DNA from: Bacteroidota bacterium | GTDB taxonomy: Bacteria > Bacteroidota > Bacteroidia > Chitinophagales > Chitinophagaceae | Assembly: GCA_023409975.1 (NCBI GenBank) | Contig: JAEYQO010000056.1 | Span: forward strand, 1-64,000 | Reading direction: 5' to 3' | DNA: 64,000 nucleotides | In this document: positions 26,584 to 35,396 of the stretch, in pieces | Layout of the letters: each line of letters starts with the position of its first letter | Position numbering within the stretch: the stretch's first letter is position 1 | Position numbers and translations under genes: made by a program | The notes under the pieces: model-generated | The model's input: only the letters and a program-made list of their open reading frames with translations | Database searches by the model: none | What the model was told of the DNA's origin: nothing

Positions 26584-27786
26584 CTATTCAGCCTTTAACT
26601 TGAAAACTTCCCTATACGCCCGTTCGAATATTTCTTTACTGAAATTTTTCAGAGCATACTGATGATTCGTTTTAGCAATGTGTATCCTCAAATCAGGATT
26701 TCCCATCAGCTTTCTTAAATGGTCAACACCTTCTTCTATGATTTCAGAATCGTCTGTTGATTGTATCAGCAAGCCATTTTGGTCGTCCACAATATGCTCA
26801 GGAATGCCGTTGACCGCCGTCGCCACGATAGAGACACCACAACTCATCGCTTCCATTATGGCCAAGGGAAATCCTTCGAATCTAGAAGTCAACAGGTAAA
26901 CATCCATTGAGCTGTGAAGTCGATACATTTCTTCAGTCGAACTGATTTGCCCGTGCCAGGTGATATTCTTTTTTAATTCAGAAGGCACCTCATCTTCGAA
27001 GCTTCCCGCAAAATGAAATTCTATTTCAAGTCCCTCTTTTTGAACTCTTCTCACGATTTCAAACAGAACTTCCAAACGTTTCTGATACCCCCCTCTACCG
27101 GCATAATATACTTTAAGTGGTTTATGATATTCCCTTTGTGGAAGTTGATCGGGCACATGAATGGTATAGAATATCTTTTTTATACGCTCCTGATAGCGCC
27201 TAGGGATTCCCAACTCTTCGTAGTAGGAAATATGTTGTTGAATGATATCATCAGCTACCATAATCCTAGCATTAATAAAGGGTACGTAGGGGAAGGTAAC
27301 CCAGGAGAATCTCCTTTCGGAGGTATGAATCAATTCTACCTTATTGATGTCATTATGCAGATGCGGGAATAGTTTATATGCAAAGTTGCACTGACCATTG
27401 AATACACCGGGTTTCCTCTTTTGAGCGTTAATGTAACCAGCACAGACACCTCTGAAGTAAAGATTGGCGAAATAAATCCATTTATTATCTGTGTATTTAC
27501 TGATGTCTATACAATGTGTGTGCGGTCTTTTGAAAAGATGCAGCAATTTGTCATTTGGAGACTTTCTGGTGAAAAAAATCAATACTTTTTGATCTCGAAT
27601 CGCTTCGACTATAGCACCATTTGCTCTTTCGGCTCCACCTATACCGTAAGTTGGAAGAAAAAGAAAAAAATCATACTCCTGTTTAAGAGGCTTTATTGCA
27701 GCCACTATCTTTCCAGCTAGGACAAAAGGATACATGATCACCTGCTCAATGTATCGCTTGAGCGTTAATAAAGGATAAATTTTCAA
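26584..27786 (-). CDS. glycosyltransferase family 4
   Basis: The 400-residue protein has a GT-B fold: an N-terminal half with the glycine loop GIGGAERANG near residue 50, and a C-terminal half with the GT4 EX7E motif in EGFPLAIMEAMSCG near 303 followed by GIPEHIVDDQNGLL. A hydrophobic stretch near residues 15-33 may peripherally anchor it. It would transfer a nucleotide-activated sugar to a lipid-linked glycan in the cytoplasm. It sits between the T9SS type B protein (14-bp gap) and the flippase (3-bp gap). Confidence 0.92.
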   Translation of the reverse strand: MKIYPLLTLKRYIEQVIMYPFVLAGKIVAAIKPLKQEYDFFLFLPTYGIGGAERANGAIVEAIRDQKVLIFFTRKSPNDKLLHLFKRPHTHCIDISKYTDNKWIYFANLYFRGVCAGYINAQKRKPGVFNGQCNFAYKLFPHLHNDINKVELIHTSERRFSWVTFPYVPFINARIMVADDIIQQHISYYEELGIPRRYQERIKKIFYTIHVPDQLPQREYHKPLKVYYAGRGGYQKRLEVLFEIVRRVQKEGLEIEFHFAGSFEDEVPSELKKNITWHGQISSTEEMYRLHSSMDVYLLTSRFEGFPLAIMEAMSCGVSIVATAVNGIPEHIVDDQNGLLIQSTDDSEIIEEGVDHLRKLMGNPDLRIHIAKTNHQYALKNFSKEIFERAYREVFKLKAE

Positions 27787-27800
27787 ATTTTTTAGCGTTG

Positions 27801-30563
27801 CTATCTCAGCAAATGTACATCGCCCTTATTGAACAATTCTCCACAGCTCTCAGTCGTAATTCTATAATAATAGAAGAAAGTGCCTACTGGTTGATGCATT
27901 CCTTTGAATGAGCCATTCCAGCAATCTTTGATGTCATGGGACTCGTGTACTATTTCGCCAAAACGATTATAAATGGCCAGGTAAAACGATTTGGGTATCG
28001 CACCAAATACAATCCTGAAACAGTCGTTTATTCCATCGTTGTTGGGTGTAAATGCAGTTGGAACAAACAGTACATTACCTGCTGTAAAATCTACGTCAAC
28101 AAAAACACTATCTCTAGATTTACACCCGTTTAGAGTCTCACCGACAACATGGTACCACATAGGTACCCTTGTGCTTGTTATTGGATTAGGGATAGATATA
28201 TCGTTCAAAAAGGTTGGTGGCGACCAGGTGTATTTATAAGCTCCTATCGCTGCTAATTGCGCTGATCCTTCTTCACAATTGATATCGTTGGATTTTGTAA
28301 CAACTAATTCTGGCGCGACTTCAATAAATATGTCTACAGCGACCGTCTGAGTGTCACCACAAGTGGTATCCATAATTGTCACATAAAACGTCTCATCGTG
28401 AGTTGGAAATACTGTAACGACCGGACCTGACCCCTGACTAATTGAACTCGAAGGCGCCCAGGTATAAAGATCGCCTCCAGAGGCCTGAAGCTGCAAGCTG
28501 TCGCCCATACATAACGAATAGTTTGGAGGATCGACACCCATGGTTCTCGGTGGGTGCACATCAATAATGATGCTATCTGACCCAGAACATCCATTGGGTG
28601 CAACGCCCTCAAGACGAAGTACAGTTCTTGTTACAACAGTAATCTGTGGATTAAGAATGGTGCTATCACTAACGAATGTTCCAGGTTTCCAAACAAAGCT
28701 GCCTGAGGCAGTTCCCTGTAAATTTAAAGTTGCTCCTTCACAAACTGTTGTATCGTTCCCTGCATCCAGAGAAGGTCCCGCCAAGACTGTTACGACAACT
28801 GAATCGTAATCAATACATCCGTTGCTATCTGAAACTGCAACTGTATACACTGTCGTCACAAAGGGGGTCGCTATTGTGCTTGACGAATTTGGATTGGAAA
28901 GAGTATTAGCCGGAGACCAGGAGTAGTGTATTCCGCCGCCAGCCACCAGAGTAACTGCCTGACCAGCGCAGGTTGTAGTATCGTTGCTGACAAAAGCAAA
29001 ATTTGGAGTTGTTATATTGACAGTCTTAGTAATACTATCCGTACAACCATTGAGATCAACAACTATTAGTTTCACTTGATAAACACCCGGTGAAGGAAAC
29101 GTATATGATGAGCTGGAAGTTGTGCCAAATACAGTCCCATTCATAAACCATTCCCAGGATGTAATTCCTGCATTGGATAAAGTAGCATCTATAAAATTCA
29201 ACGAAAGGCAGCTGGTATCAGCGGTCTGGCTGAAATTTACCACCAGAGGATCCAGGTCGAAGGAATCTGTAAACGGCGGCAAGATCAGACCATTCTGAAC
29301 AACGCCATTCTGACCATGCGTTGATCCCCATGGATCATTATTGAGATCAGCACAGACTCCCCGCTCTCCTCCTGTCACATTAATTGAAGACGCTGGTGGA
29401 TTAATCCCGCTATTGTACCAAAATACACCGCCCCCACCACCTCCACCAGGCCCTGCCCTTCCTACGGTGGGATTGGTGATATGTAAATCTGCGCCTTTCC
29501 CGCCCTTGGCAGAAACGTTGAACCAGGATGAAACAGAACCTGCTTCAATGAGAACTGTACCTCCTGCTCCACCACCTGCCTGACCGTCCCAACACTCTCC
29601 CAAACATGGGATGGCTGTGATGCCATCCGCGATGATCAAATTATTATTTCCTTCGATGCTGCCAGATTTGATCAGCACCAGCCCTCCACCGTCTCCACCT
29701 ACTCCACCTTGTGCATTATTGGCATGGCCAGCTCCTGCACCACCTCCTAAAAAGATCTTGTTTGCAGACGTGGAATAGTTTAGCGCAAACCCTCCAATAC
29801 CTCCATTTACTATAGGCGGCACGCATATCTGGCTTTCATTACCACCATTTCCACCTGCACCACCATTTGCGCCGCCGCCACCGCCGCCGTTGTGCGTGTT
29901 TCCGCCGCCGCCGCCGTTGGCATTTGCACCTCGACCATGGGTAGTTGTATAGGTATTCACAAAAATACCTTCACCCTTTAGTGCCCCAGTAGTGGAAGGG
30001 TCGCTGCTTAACTTGAAACTCGATTCGGAACACGGAGTATTAGTGTAATAAACCAGATCTCCCGCACGAAATCCTTTGCCTGTAACATCAATTGCATCAT
30101 TCAGCGTGAGTGTTCCTCCCACCGTAATAGCAAATACTCCTCCTTTGGAACCATCCCAGGGGGCACACGAATGAGACTGAGTTACCGTATAATTTTGAAA
30201 ATATGGGACCTTTACTAGCTGGACCTTCCCCCAGGGAATATCAAACTGACGCGTCACCTCATTTAGAAGGGTTAGTATGTTTCCTGCTTTCGCCTTTATG
30301 ATGTTGTATTCATAGTTACCTGCGCCATTATAATTTAGTATTGTACCAAATGTTGTTGTGTTAGAGCTATCAATAGTCGCTCCCTTCATTTGGATAAGAA
30401 GTACGGTGTCACCTATGTTGAAATCCATCGCATCATCGACCTCAAAATCGTTGCTACAAGCTGGACGGTTTAAAACTGCGGCATATTTATTAATGATCGT
30501 CTGACTTATGCCTTGAAGCGTAAAGCATAAACAAAGAGCCAAAAAGGCGAGAGGGGTTCGCAT
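27801..30563 (-). CDS. T9SS type B sorting domain protein with Gly-rich and PKD-like domains
   Basis: The ATG at 30563 gives a signal peptide (MRTPLAFLALCLCF... to ISQ); the frame is open 14 codons further to 30605. After about 190 residues comes a glycine-rich block with long G runs mixed with Asn and Ala (about residues 190-320). A PKD-like domain (WEWFMNGT, near 470) and several Ig-like repeats of the type 'TVCEGATLNLQG' follow. The last 90 residues are a gliding-motility C-terminal (CHU_C) domain starting PTAFTPNNDGINDCF: the type B signal for export through the type IX system. It is a surface or secreted protein encoded just before a glycosyltransferase and flippase. Confidence 0.9.
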   Translation of the reverse strand: MRTPLAFLALCLCFTLQGISQTIINKYAAVLNRPACSNDFEVDDAMDFNIGDTVLLIQMKGATIDSSNTTTFGTILNYNGAGNYEYNIIKAKAGNILTLLNEVTRQFDIPWGKVQLVKVPYFQNYTVTQSHSCAPWDGSKGGVFAITVGGTLTLNDAIDVTGKGFRAGDLVYYTNTPCSESSFKLSSDPSTTGALKGEGIFVNTYTTTHGRGANANGGGGGNTHNGGGGGGANGGAGGNGGNESQICVPPIVNGGIGGFALNYSTSANKIFLGGGAGAGHANNAQGGVGGDGGGLVLIKSGSIEGNNNLIIADGITAIPCLGECWDGQAGGGAGGTVLIEAGSVSSWFNVSAKGGKGADLHITNPTVGRAGPGGGGGGGVFWYNSGINPPASSINVTGGERGVCADLNNDPWGSTHGQNGVVQNGLILPPFTDSFDLDPLVVNFSQTADTSCLSLNFIDATLSNAGITSWEWFMNGTVFGTTSSSSYTFPSPGVYQVKLIVVDLNGCTDSITKTVNITTPNFAFVSNDTTTCAGQAVTLVAGGGIHYSWSPANTLSNPNSSSTIATPFVTTVYTVAVSDSNGCIDYDSVVVTVLAGPSLDAGNDTTVCEGATLNLQGTASGSFVWKPGTFVSDSTILNPQITVVTRTVLRLEGVAPNGCSGSDSIIIDVHPPRTMGVDPPNYSLCMGDSLQLQASGGDLYTWAPSSSISQGSGPVVTVFPTHDETFYVTIMDTTCGDTQTVAVDIFIEVAPELVVTKSNDINCEEGSAQLAAIGAYKYTWSPPTFLNDISIPNPITSTRVPMWYHVVGETLNGCKSRDSVFVDVDFTAGNVLFVPTAFTPNNDGINDCFRIVFGAIPKSFYLAIYNRFGEIVHESHDIKDCWNGSFKGMHQPVGTFFYYYRITTESCGELFNKGDVHLLR

Positions 30564-30647
30564 TAGATGAATTTGACATAAAAATACTATAAGAAGTATT
30601 TCCATGCAACCGTAATAAAAGGCTACCAGGAAAAAGTCTTTCTTCCT

Positions 30648-31826
30648 TTACCCCACGATGATATACCGTTCGACATCGCTCTTTGTTATTCTATTCCCGG
30701 AAAGGATTATAAGACGCTCCACTACATTCCGGAGCTCCCGGATGTTACCGGTCCAATTATGTGATTGGAGGGCTTTTACCGCGTCTGATTCCATTTCTTT
30801 CGGGGCTTGCTTATACTCTTCGCCTATCTCCCTGAGGAAATGTTCAACCAGAGCCGGTATGTCATCCTTCCGATCATTCAACGAAGGAACATGAATCAGG
30901 ATGACACCTAAACGGTGGTACAGATCAAGGCGGAACTTTTTTGCTTCTACCTCTTCCAGTAAATTTTTGTTGGTAGCAGCAAGCACTCTTACATCAACCT
31001 TAATTTCCTTTTCACCTCCAACCCTTGTAATTTTTCCTTCCTGCAAAGCCCGAAGCACTTTAGCCTGTGCTTCCAGACTCATGTCGCCTATTTCATCCAG
31101 GAAAAGTGTTCCGCCATGTGCCTGTTCAAATTTACCGATCCGTTGCTTGATCGCCGAGGTAAATGATCCCTTTTCGTGACCAAACAACTCACTTTCTATC
31201 AGCTCACCCGGAATAGCCGCACAGTTCACCTCAATCAAAGGAGAATTGCTTCTGTTACTAAGTTCATGAATCCTGCGTGCCACCAGCTCTTTCCCCGAAC
31301 CATTCTCGCCAGTTATCAATACACGCGCATCCGTCGGCGCCACTTTCTCAATAGTCTCCCTGATCTGAAGCATCGGCTCAGAAGAGCCTATCATTTCATT
31401 AGCTTTAGTCACTTTCTTCCGCAGGATCTTCGTTTCTGCAACCAGGTTCTTTTTATCCATTGCATTCCTGATCGTAATCAGGAGCCTGTTCAGGTCTGGC
31501 GGTTTTGAAATATAGTCGAATGCCCCCTTCTTGACTGCCTCAACCGCTGTCTCGATGTTTCCATGACCCGAGATCACTATGAACGGAACATCAGGATTTA
31601 TCTCCTGTGCTTTCTGCAACACCTCAATTCCATCCAACTTCGGCATTTTGATATCGCAGAGAATGCAATCGTAGGTCTGCGACTCAATCTTCTTTAGTCC
31701 TTCCTGCCCATCAGCAGCTTCGTCTATCTGAAATCCCTCGAAAGAAAGAATTTCTGATAAAGATTTTCGGATTGCCTTCTCGTCGTCAATAATCAGAATT
31801 GTCTGAGAATCATTTTTCTTACTCAT
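30648..31826 (-). CDS. NtrC-type sigma-54 activator response regulator without C-terminal HTH
   Basis: The 392 residues hold a receiver domain (acidic pair Asp14-Asp15, phospho-acceptor Asp58 in CDIKMP, Lys108 in ISKPPD) and an AAA+ sigma-54 interaction domain (Walker A GENGSGK 173-179, the GAFTGA loop as GSFTSA 220-225, Walker B LFLDEIGDM 241-249, GNIRELRN near 361). The protein then ends at VERYIIVG; the Fis-type helix-turn-helix normally present in this family is missing. The next gene starts 43-85 bp later, so no separated HTH fits. It may act from solution, as known for Helicobacter FlgR. It follows the MORN-repeat gene in one operon; no histidine kinase is nearby. Confidence 0.92.
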   Translation of the reverse strand: MSKKNDSQTILIIDDEKAIRKSLSEILSFEGFQIDEAADGQEGLKKIESQTYDCILCDIKMPKLDGIEVLQKAQEINPDVPFIVISGHGNIETAVEAVKKGAFDYISKPPDLNRLLITIRNAMDKKNLVAETKILRKKVTKANEMIGSSEPMLQIRETIEKVAPTDARVLITGENGSGKELVARRIHELSNRSNSPLIEVNCAAIPGELIESELFGHEKGSFTSAIKQRIGKFEQAHGGTLFLDEIGDMSLEAQAKVLRALQEGKITRVGGEKEIKVDVRVLAATNKNLLEEVEAKKFRLDLYHRLGVILIHVPSLNDRKDDIPALVEHFLREIGEEYKQAPKEMESDAVKALQSHNWTGNIRELRNVVERLIILSGNRITKSDVERYIIVG

Positions 31827-31870
31827 GAAACAAGCTTTTTAACACCGGCCGCACCACCTGTGTCGTGTTT

Positions 31871-32632
31871 TTACTTTCTCTCCTCACCATTTTTATACTT
31901 AACAGTCTTTACCAGTTTGCCGCTTTCATCATACTCTTTCCAATTACCCTCCTTCTTACCATTTATATAGGTTCCCTCAGCTTTCACATTGCCGTTTTCA
32001 TAGAATTCCTTCCAGTCACCAGCCCGTTCATTGTTTTTATATACACCATACTCGCTGACCCTACCGTTCTTGAAATATGCGGCTACCTCACCTTCGATCA
32101 GGCCGTTTCGGTAATTATACTCTGCTGCCTTTTCTCCAGTTTCATAAAACCAGGTCGTTTTTCCATCCCGCTGGTCCATATTGAAATTGGCTTCTTCCTG
32201 AGGTTTGCCCGTGGGATAGCGCTTGTTGTATAGGCCGTGTTTGCGCCCTTCAGAATAATAGGCTTCTTCCATAATGAATAGAGACCCTGGCTGGTAGACC
32301 CTTCTTGGTCCTTCCAACTGATCGTCATTATAATTTTCAAGAAGTTCTGCATTGCCTTGAACTGTCATTTGTACCTGGACACCATTTTTTTTGCCATTCC
32401 TGAAATTGGATATCAGCTGCGGATAACCGCTATCCCAGTAGTAAATCCAGGTGCCTTCTGGTACTCCATTTGCAAGGTACCCTTCCGATACCACCACATC
32501 ACCCCTCTTGACCTGAACAAAATCCACACCATTTGCATCTTTTCTACGAACGGTGTCTAACGACTGCGCCTGTATATCAGACACAGATCCCGTAAATACA
32601 ACGGCCATCAGAAAACAAAATCTGCTTTTCAT
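31871..32632 (-). CDS. MORN-repeat-variant (YwqK-like) secreted protein
   Basis: A signal peptide (residues 1-23, ending IQAQ) precedes about nine repeats of roughly 23 residues of the type 'Y.NG...G.W..Y...G', for example NNERAGDWKEFYENGNVKAEG and the next copy. This is the MORN variant annotated as YwqK family; the 'antitoxin' label is by homology only. The protein is likely periplasmic or surface attached. The response-regulator gene starts 44 bp downstream on the same strand. Confidence 0.82.
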   Translation of the reverse strand: MKSRFCFLMAVVFTGSVSDIQAQSLDTVRRKDANGVDFVQVKRGDVVVSEGYLANGVPEGTWIYYWDSGYPQLISNFRNGKKNGVQVQMTVQGNAELLENYNDDQLEGPRRVYQPGSLFIMEEAYYSEGRKHGLYNKRYPTGKPQEEANFNMDQRDGKTTWFYETGEKAAEYNYRNGLIEGEVAAYFKNGRVSEYGVYKNNERAGDWKEFYENGNVKAEGTYINGKKEGNWKEYDESGKLVKTVKYKNGEERK

Positions 32633-32757
32633 TTCAAAGGTATTTTCTACCAGCTGCCAATTTATGGTTTTTGAAGATTTTTACTGTATCCACCCCGATA
32701 TTTAACTGTCCTCTTCCGATTTTTGGAATCAACAAACCTGAATTAACTTCGGGTTCT

Positions 32758-33417
32758 GTGAATTTTTCTGATACTTGTGATTGGCTGGAAGAACGTTTAA
32801 AGAGGGATCTTCCCGGTGAGAGCGCGCACCAACGGATGCTTGCCCGGGTTAGGGCAATGCCCGAAAAAGTGCCCGAGCACGCCCGAGCCAGTGCTGTTTT
32901 AGGACTATTGTTTCCCAAAGACGATACTATTAATCTGTTACTGATCAAAAGAACTGAAGATGGTCGTGCTCACAGCGGCCAAATAAGTTTCCCCGGTGGA
33001 AGAATGGAGCAACACGATGCGGATCTCCGGGCAACTGCACTTCGTGAGACACAGGAAGAGGTGGGCATCAGTTCAGGAAACATAAGGATGATCGGACAAC
33101 TGTCCCGGCTGTACATTCCCGTTAGCAATTTTCTGGTGTACCCTTTTATCGGAATGGTAGATCACCATCCCGCCTACCAGCCCAATCACCGTGAAGTGGC
33201 TGCGATTATCGAAGTACCCCTACCGCATTTGTTGGGAACGAATTCTAAGGTGATCACCGCTGTAACCTCTCCGGCAGACAAAAGCTTCATCAAAGATGTT
33301 CGCGCCTACCAGCTACAGGACGGAACAATTATCTGGGGTGCAACGGCGATGATTCTGTCGGAGTTGGAAGTACTTGTCTCGGAAGGCCTGGGCCCTACTC
33401 TCAAAGCCCCGGGCTAG
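32758..33417 (+). CDS. Nudix hydrolase, CoA pyrophosphatase-like
   Basis: The protein has the UPF0035-type signature LLIKRTEDGRAHSGQISFPGG directly before the Nudix box (GGRMEQHDADL...RETQEEVG), typical of enzymes that split CoA to phosphopantetheine and 3',5'-ADP. The frame is open to a TTG at 32671, but the first 29 residues are not like the family. A GTG at 32758 gives VNFSDTCDWLEERL, a normal N-terminus, and a protein of 219 residues, which fits the family length. The start remains less sure than the function. Confidence 0.85.
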   Translation: MNFSDTCDWLEERLKRDLPGESAHQRMLARVRAMPEKVPEHARASAVLGLLFPKDDTINLLLIKRTEDGRAHSGQISFPGGRMEQHDADLRATALRETQEEVGISSGNIRMIGQLSRLYIPVSNFLVYPFIGMVDHHPAYQPNHREVAAIIEVPLPHLLGTNSKVITAVTSPADKSFIKDVRAYQLQDGTIIWGATAMILSELEVLVSEGLGPTLKAPG

Positions 33418-33457
33418 CAGATCAGTAACATGGCAAAGTTTTAGTAAGTGGTTTCTT

Positions 33458-34513
33458 ATGCCACAGCCTGTTTTCTGGATCAGTTTACTGCTCACAGTTT
33501 CGGTTTTTCTCCCACTGATCCGGAATGACTACTGGATATTCAAGATTCTGGAATATCCAAGGCTACAGAAACTTTTCCTTTGCCTGCTGGTATTAGGTCT
33601 GTGCTTTATATACCTGCCCGGATCAACAAAGGAATGGATCAGTACGGGATTATTAACCGCAGCTGTCGTTTACCTTATTTATAAAATCTTTCCTTACACA
33701 CCATTAAGTGCCGTTGAAATGAAGAACGCTCCGGCCGATGTGGACGTAGTGTGTACCGTCTTTGCAGCGAATGTTTATCAGTTTAACCGCAATTATCAAC
33801 ATCTCCTCAACCAGATTAAGAAATCCAGGCCAGACATCATCTTTCTCGTAGAAACCGATCATAAATGGCAGGCGGCCGCTGCTATTCTTTGCGAGTCACA
33901 CCCTTTCACTTTACAGTGTCCTTCAGACAACACTTACGGACTACTTTTGTTCAGCAGATTCCCATTGGATGGGCAAATCAGGTTCCTGGTAAAAAAGGAT
34001 ATACCATCTGTAGATACGGTTGTCTTGCTACCATCAGGAGATAAATTTCGATTGTGGGGACTTCACCCGGAGCCGCCTGTACCTGGCGAAAATCTTTACT
34101 CTACTGCCAAGGATAAAGAATTATTGAAGGTTGCCTTTAAAGTTCGCGATGAACAACTACCCTGTTTGGTTGTAGGAGACTTAAATGATGTAGCCTGGAG
34201 CTACACAACGGAATTATTTCGAAAAACCAGCCGACTGCTGGATCCTAGAAGAGGCAGAGGGTTCTACTCAACGTTTCATGCAAAGAATCCCCTTATCCGT
34301 TTCCCTCTCGACTATATCTTTTGTTCCAGCGAATTCAGGTTGGTTTCAATGGAGCGATTGTCTGCGAATGGATCCGATCACTTTCCCACCCTCACAAAAC
34401 TTGCTCTGATACCAAACCTGGCGCCCTGTCAGGACAACCCTGAACTTGATGCTCAGGAGCTGGAAGCTGCTACTGAGAAAGCTTCCGTTAGCATAGATCT
34501 CCAAAAGGATTAA
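33458..34513 (+). CDS. endonuclease/exonuclease/phosphatase (EEP) family membrane protein
   Basis: From the ATG at 33458 the product has 351 residues: about three N-terminal membrane helices (to residue 80) and then an EEP domain with DxN in VVGDLNDVAWS near residue 242, FPLDYIFCS near 288 and the SDHFP motif near 305. The fold cleaves phosphodiesters in nucleic acid, lipids or inositol phosphates; here the active site should face the periplasm. The frame stays open upstream to 33374, overlapping the Nudix gene, but those residues lack family character. Confidence 0.85.
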   Translation: MPQPVFWISLLLTVSVFLPLIRNDYWIFKILEYPRLQKLFLCLLVLGLCFIYLPGSTKEWISTGLLTAAVVYLIYKIFPYTPLSAVEMKNAPADVDVVCTVFAANVYQFNRNYQHLLNQIKKSRPDIIFLVETDHKWQAAAAILCESHPFTLQCPSDNTYGLLLFSRFPLDGQIRFLVKKDIPSVDTVVLLPSGDKFRLWGLHPEPPVPGENLYSTAKDKELLKVAFKVRDEQLPCLVVGDLNDVAWSYTTELFRKTSRLLDPRRGRGFYSTFHAKNPLIRFPLDYIFCSSEFRLVSMERLSANGSDHFPTLTKLALIPNLAPCQDNPELDAQELEAATEKASVSIDLQKD

Positions 34514-34558
34514 TAAATCAATAATTTAACCATATTTAACGCTTCAAGGCAAGGGTTT

Positions 34559-34576
34559 TTTTTCTGTACAGAAAAA
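34559..34576. promoter_or_regulatory. 18-bp perfect palindrome before the J-domain gene
   Basis: TTTTTCTGTACAGAAAAA is a perfect palindrome with T and A tracts as arms, 45 bp after the EEP gene stop and 72 bp before the J-domain gene ATG. It could be an operator, or the end signal of the EEP gene. Confidence 0.35.
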
Positions 34577-34648
34577 TATTTTTTGTTAACGAGTTGTAAA
34601 TGACGATCGTTTTTACTTATTTTTAAGGTGGAGAAAAAACTGTATATA

Positions 34649-35308
34649 ATGGAGAACTATTATTCCATATTAGGGGTAAACAGGACAGCGTCCGCCTCCG
34701 AAATCAAAAAGGCATATCGGCTTTCAGCGCTACGCTGGCATCCGGACAGAAACCAGGATAGTTCAGAAGCCCGTCTTCAATTTCTTTTGATTCAAGATGC
34801 TTACAGGACGCTTATCGATCCATTCAAAAGGAGTAACCATAACAGTATCCTCGATGCACAGGAACGGCCAGCCTATCAGGCGGAACAGTCAGAGCCGCAC
34901 GGGTTTAATGCCCAGCCAGGCTGGCACACAAGGTTCTACAAGAATGTAAAGCAAAGTTATGTTAAGGGCTTCTGGCAGTTTGTAGCTATCAATATTTCGG
35001 TACTTACTTTCCTTGTAATCATGATGCTTCATAAACCGCAGGAGCAAATGGTGATGGGCATGCAGAATAAGGCCGCTCAGGAAGCAGACTTCGTTCAACA
35101 TTATAATACTATGAAAGCCGCGGAGGAAATTGCATTAACCAGAAAGGCTGTGGCAGATGAAATGGCTGCGGTTGTAGCCTCCGCGCAGAATCTTGCCCCG
35201 GTTTCATTGACTTCACAGATCTACAAAGACACCTATGGTCGTGAATTTGATGCCAAAATCAAGGAACTGGATGTGCTCGAAGCGAATTTCCGTGCTTCAG
35301 CAAAATAG
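34649..35308 (+). CDS. J-domain protein with one membrane helix
   Basis: Residues 1-65 are a DnaJ domain (YYSILGVNRTASASEIKKAYR, HPD motif in RWHPDRNQD at about 32-37). There is no Gly/Phe-rich or zinc domain. A single membrane helix (about 110-130, FWQFVAINISVLTFLVIMML) and a charged, helical C-terminus follow. It is a type III J-protein that could bring DnaK to the inner membrane. The frame opens at a GTG at 34628, but the ATG at 34649 starts exactly at the J domain. Confidence 0.85.
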   Translation: MENYYSILGVNRTASASEIKKAYRLSALRWHPDRNQDSSEARLQFLLIQDAYRTLIDPFKRSNHNSILDAQERPAYQAEQSEPHGFNAQPGWHTRFYKNVKQSYVKGFWQFVAINISVLTFLVIMMLHKPQEQMVMGMQNKAAQEADFVQHYNTMKAAEEIALTRKAVADEMAAVVASAQNLAPVSLTSQIYKDTYGREFDAKIKELDVLEANFRASAK

Positions 35309-35344
35309 TTCTTAAGCTTCGTCAAACAGAACAAATTCAAATGC

Positions 35345-35372
35345 AGAGCTGCCCGTACTGGCAGCTCTTTTA
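35345..35372 (+). terminator. terminator of the J-domain gene
   Basis: A 9-bp stem AGAGCTGCC/GGCAGCTCT with a 6-nt loop is followed by a short T-run, 37 bp after the stop codon at 35308. Confidence 0.65.
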
Positions 35373-35384
35373 GTTACTTCCGCT

Positions 35385-35392
35385 TATTTTTG
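35385..35392 (+). promoter_or_regulatory. -7 box directly upstream of the aldehyde dehydrogenase
   Basis: TATTTTTG matches TAnnTTTG fully and ends 4 nt before the ATG at 35397. The predicted transcript would be leaderless or nearly so. Confidence 0.4.
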
Positions 35393-35396
35393 CCAG

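Noticed and set aside
29840..29940. GCC/CCG-rich tandem runs as a DNA repeat or CRISPR-like array
   Set aside because: They are glycine codons of the Gly-rich domain read on the minus strand, with no regular spacer structure.
30563..30648. A frameshifted HTH after the NtrC-type regulator
   Set aside because: The stretch is too short for a Fis-type domain (about 40 residues needed) and none of its frames reads like one, so the protein is treated as truly HTH-less.
32671..32757. N-terminal extension of the Nudix gene from TTG at 32671
   Set aside because: The 29 extra residues lack family resemblance, and the GTG at 32758 gives the normal N-terminus.
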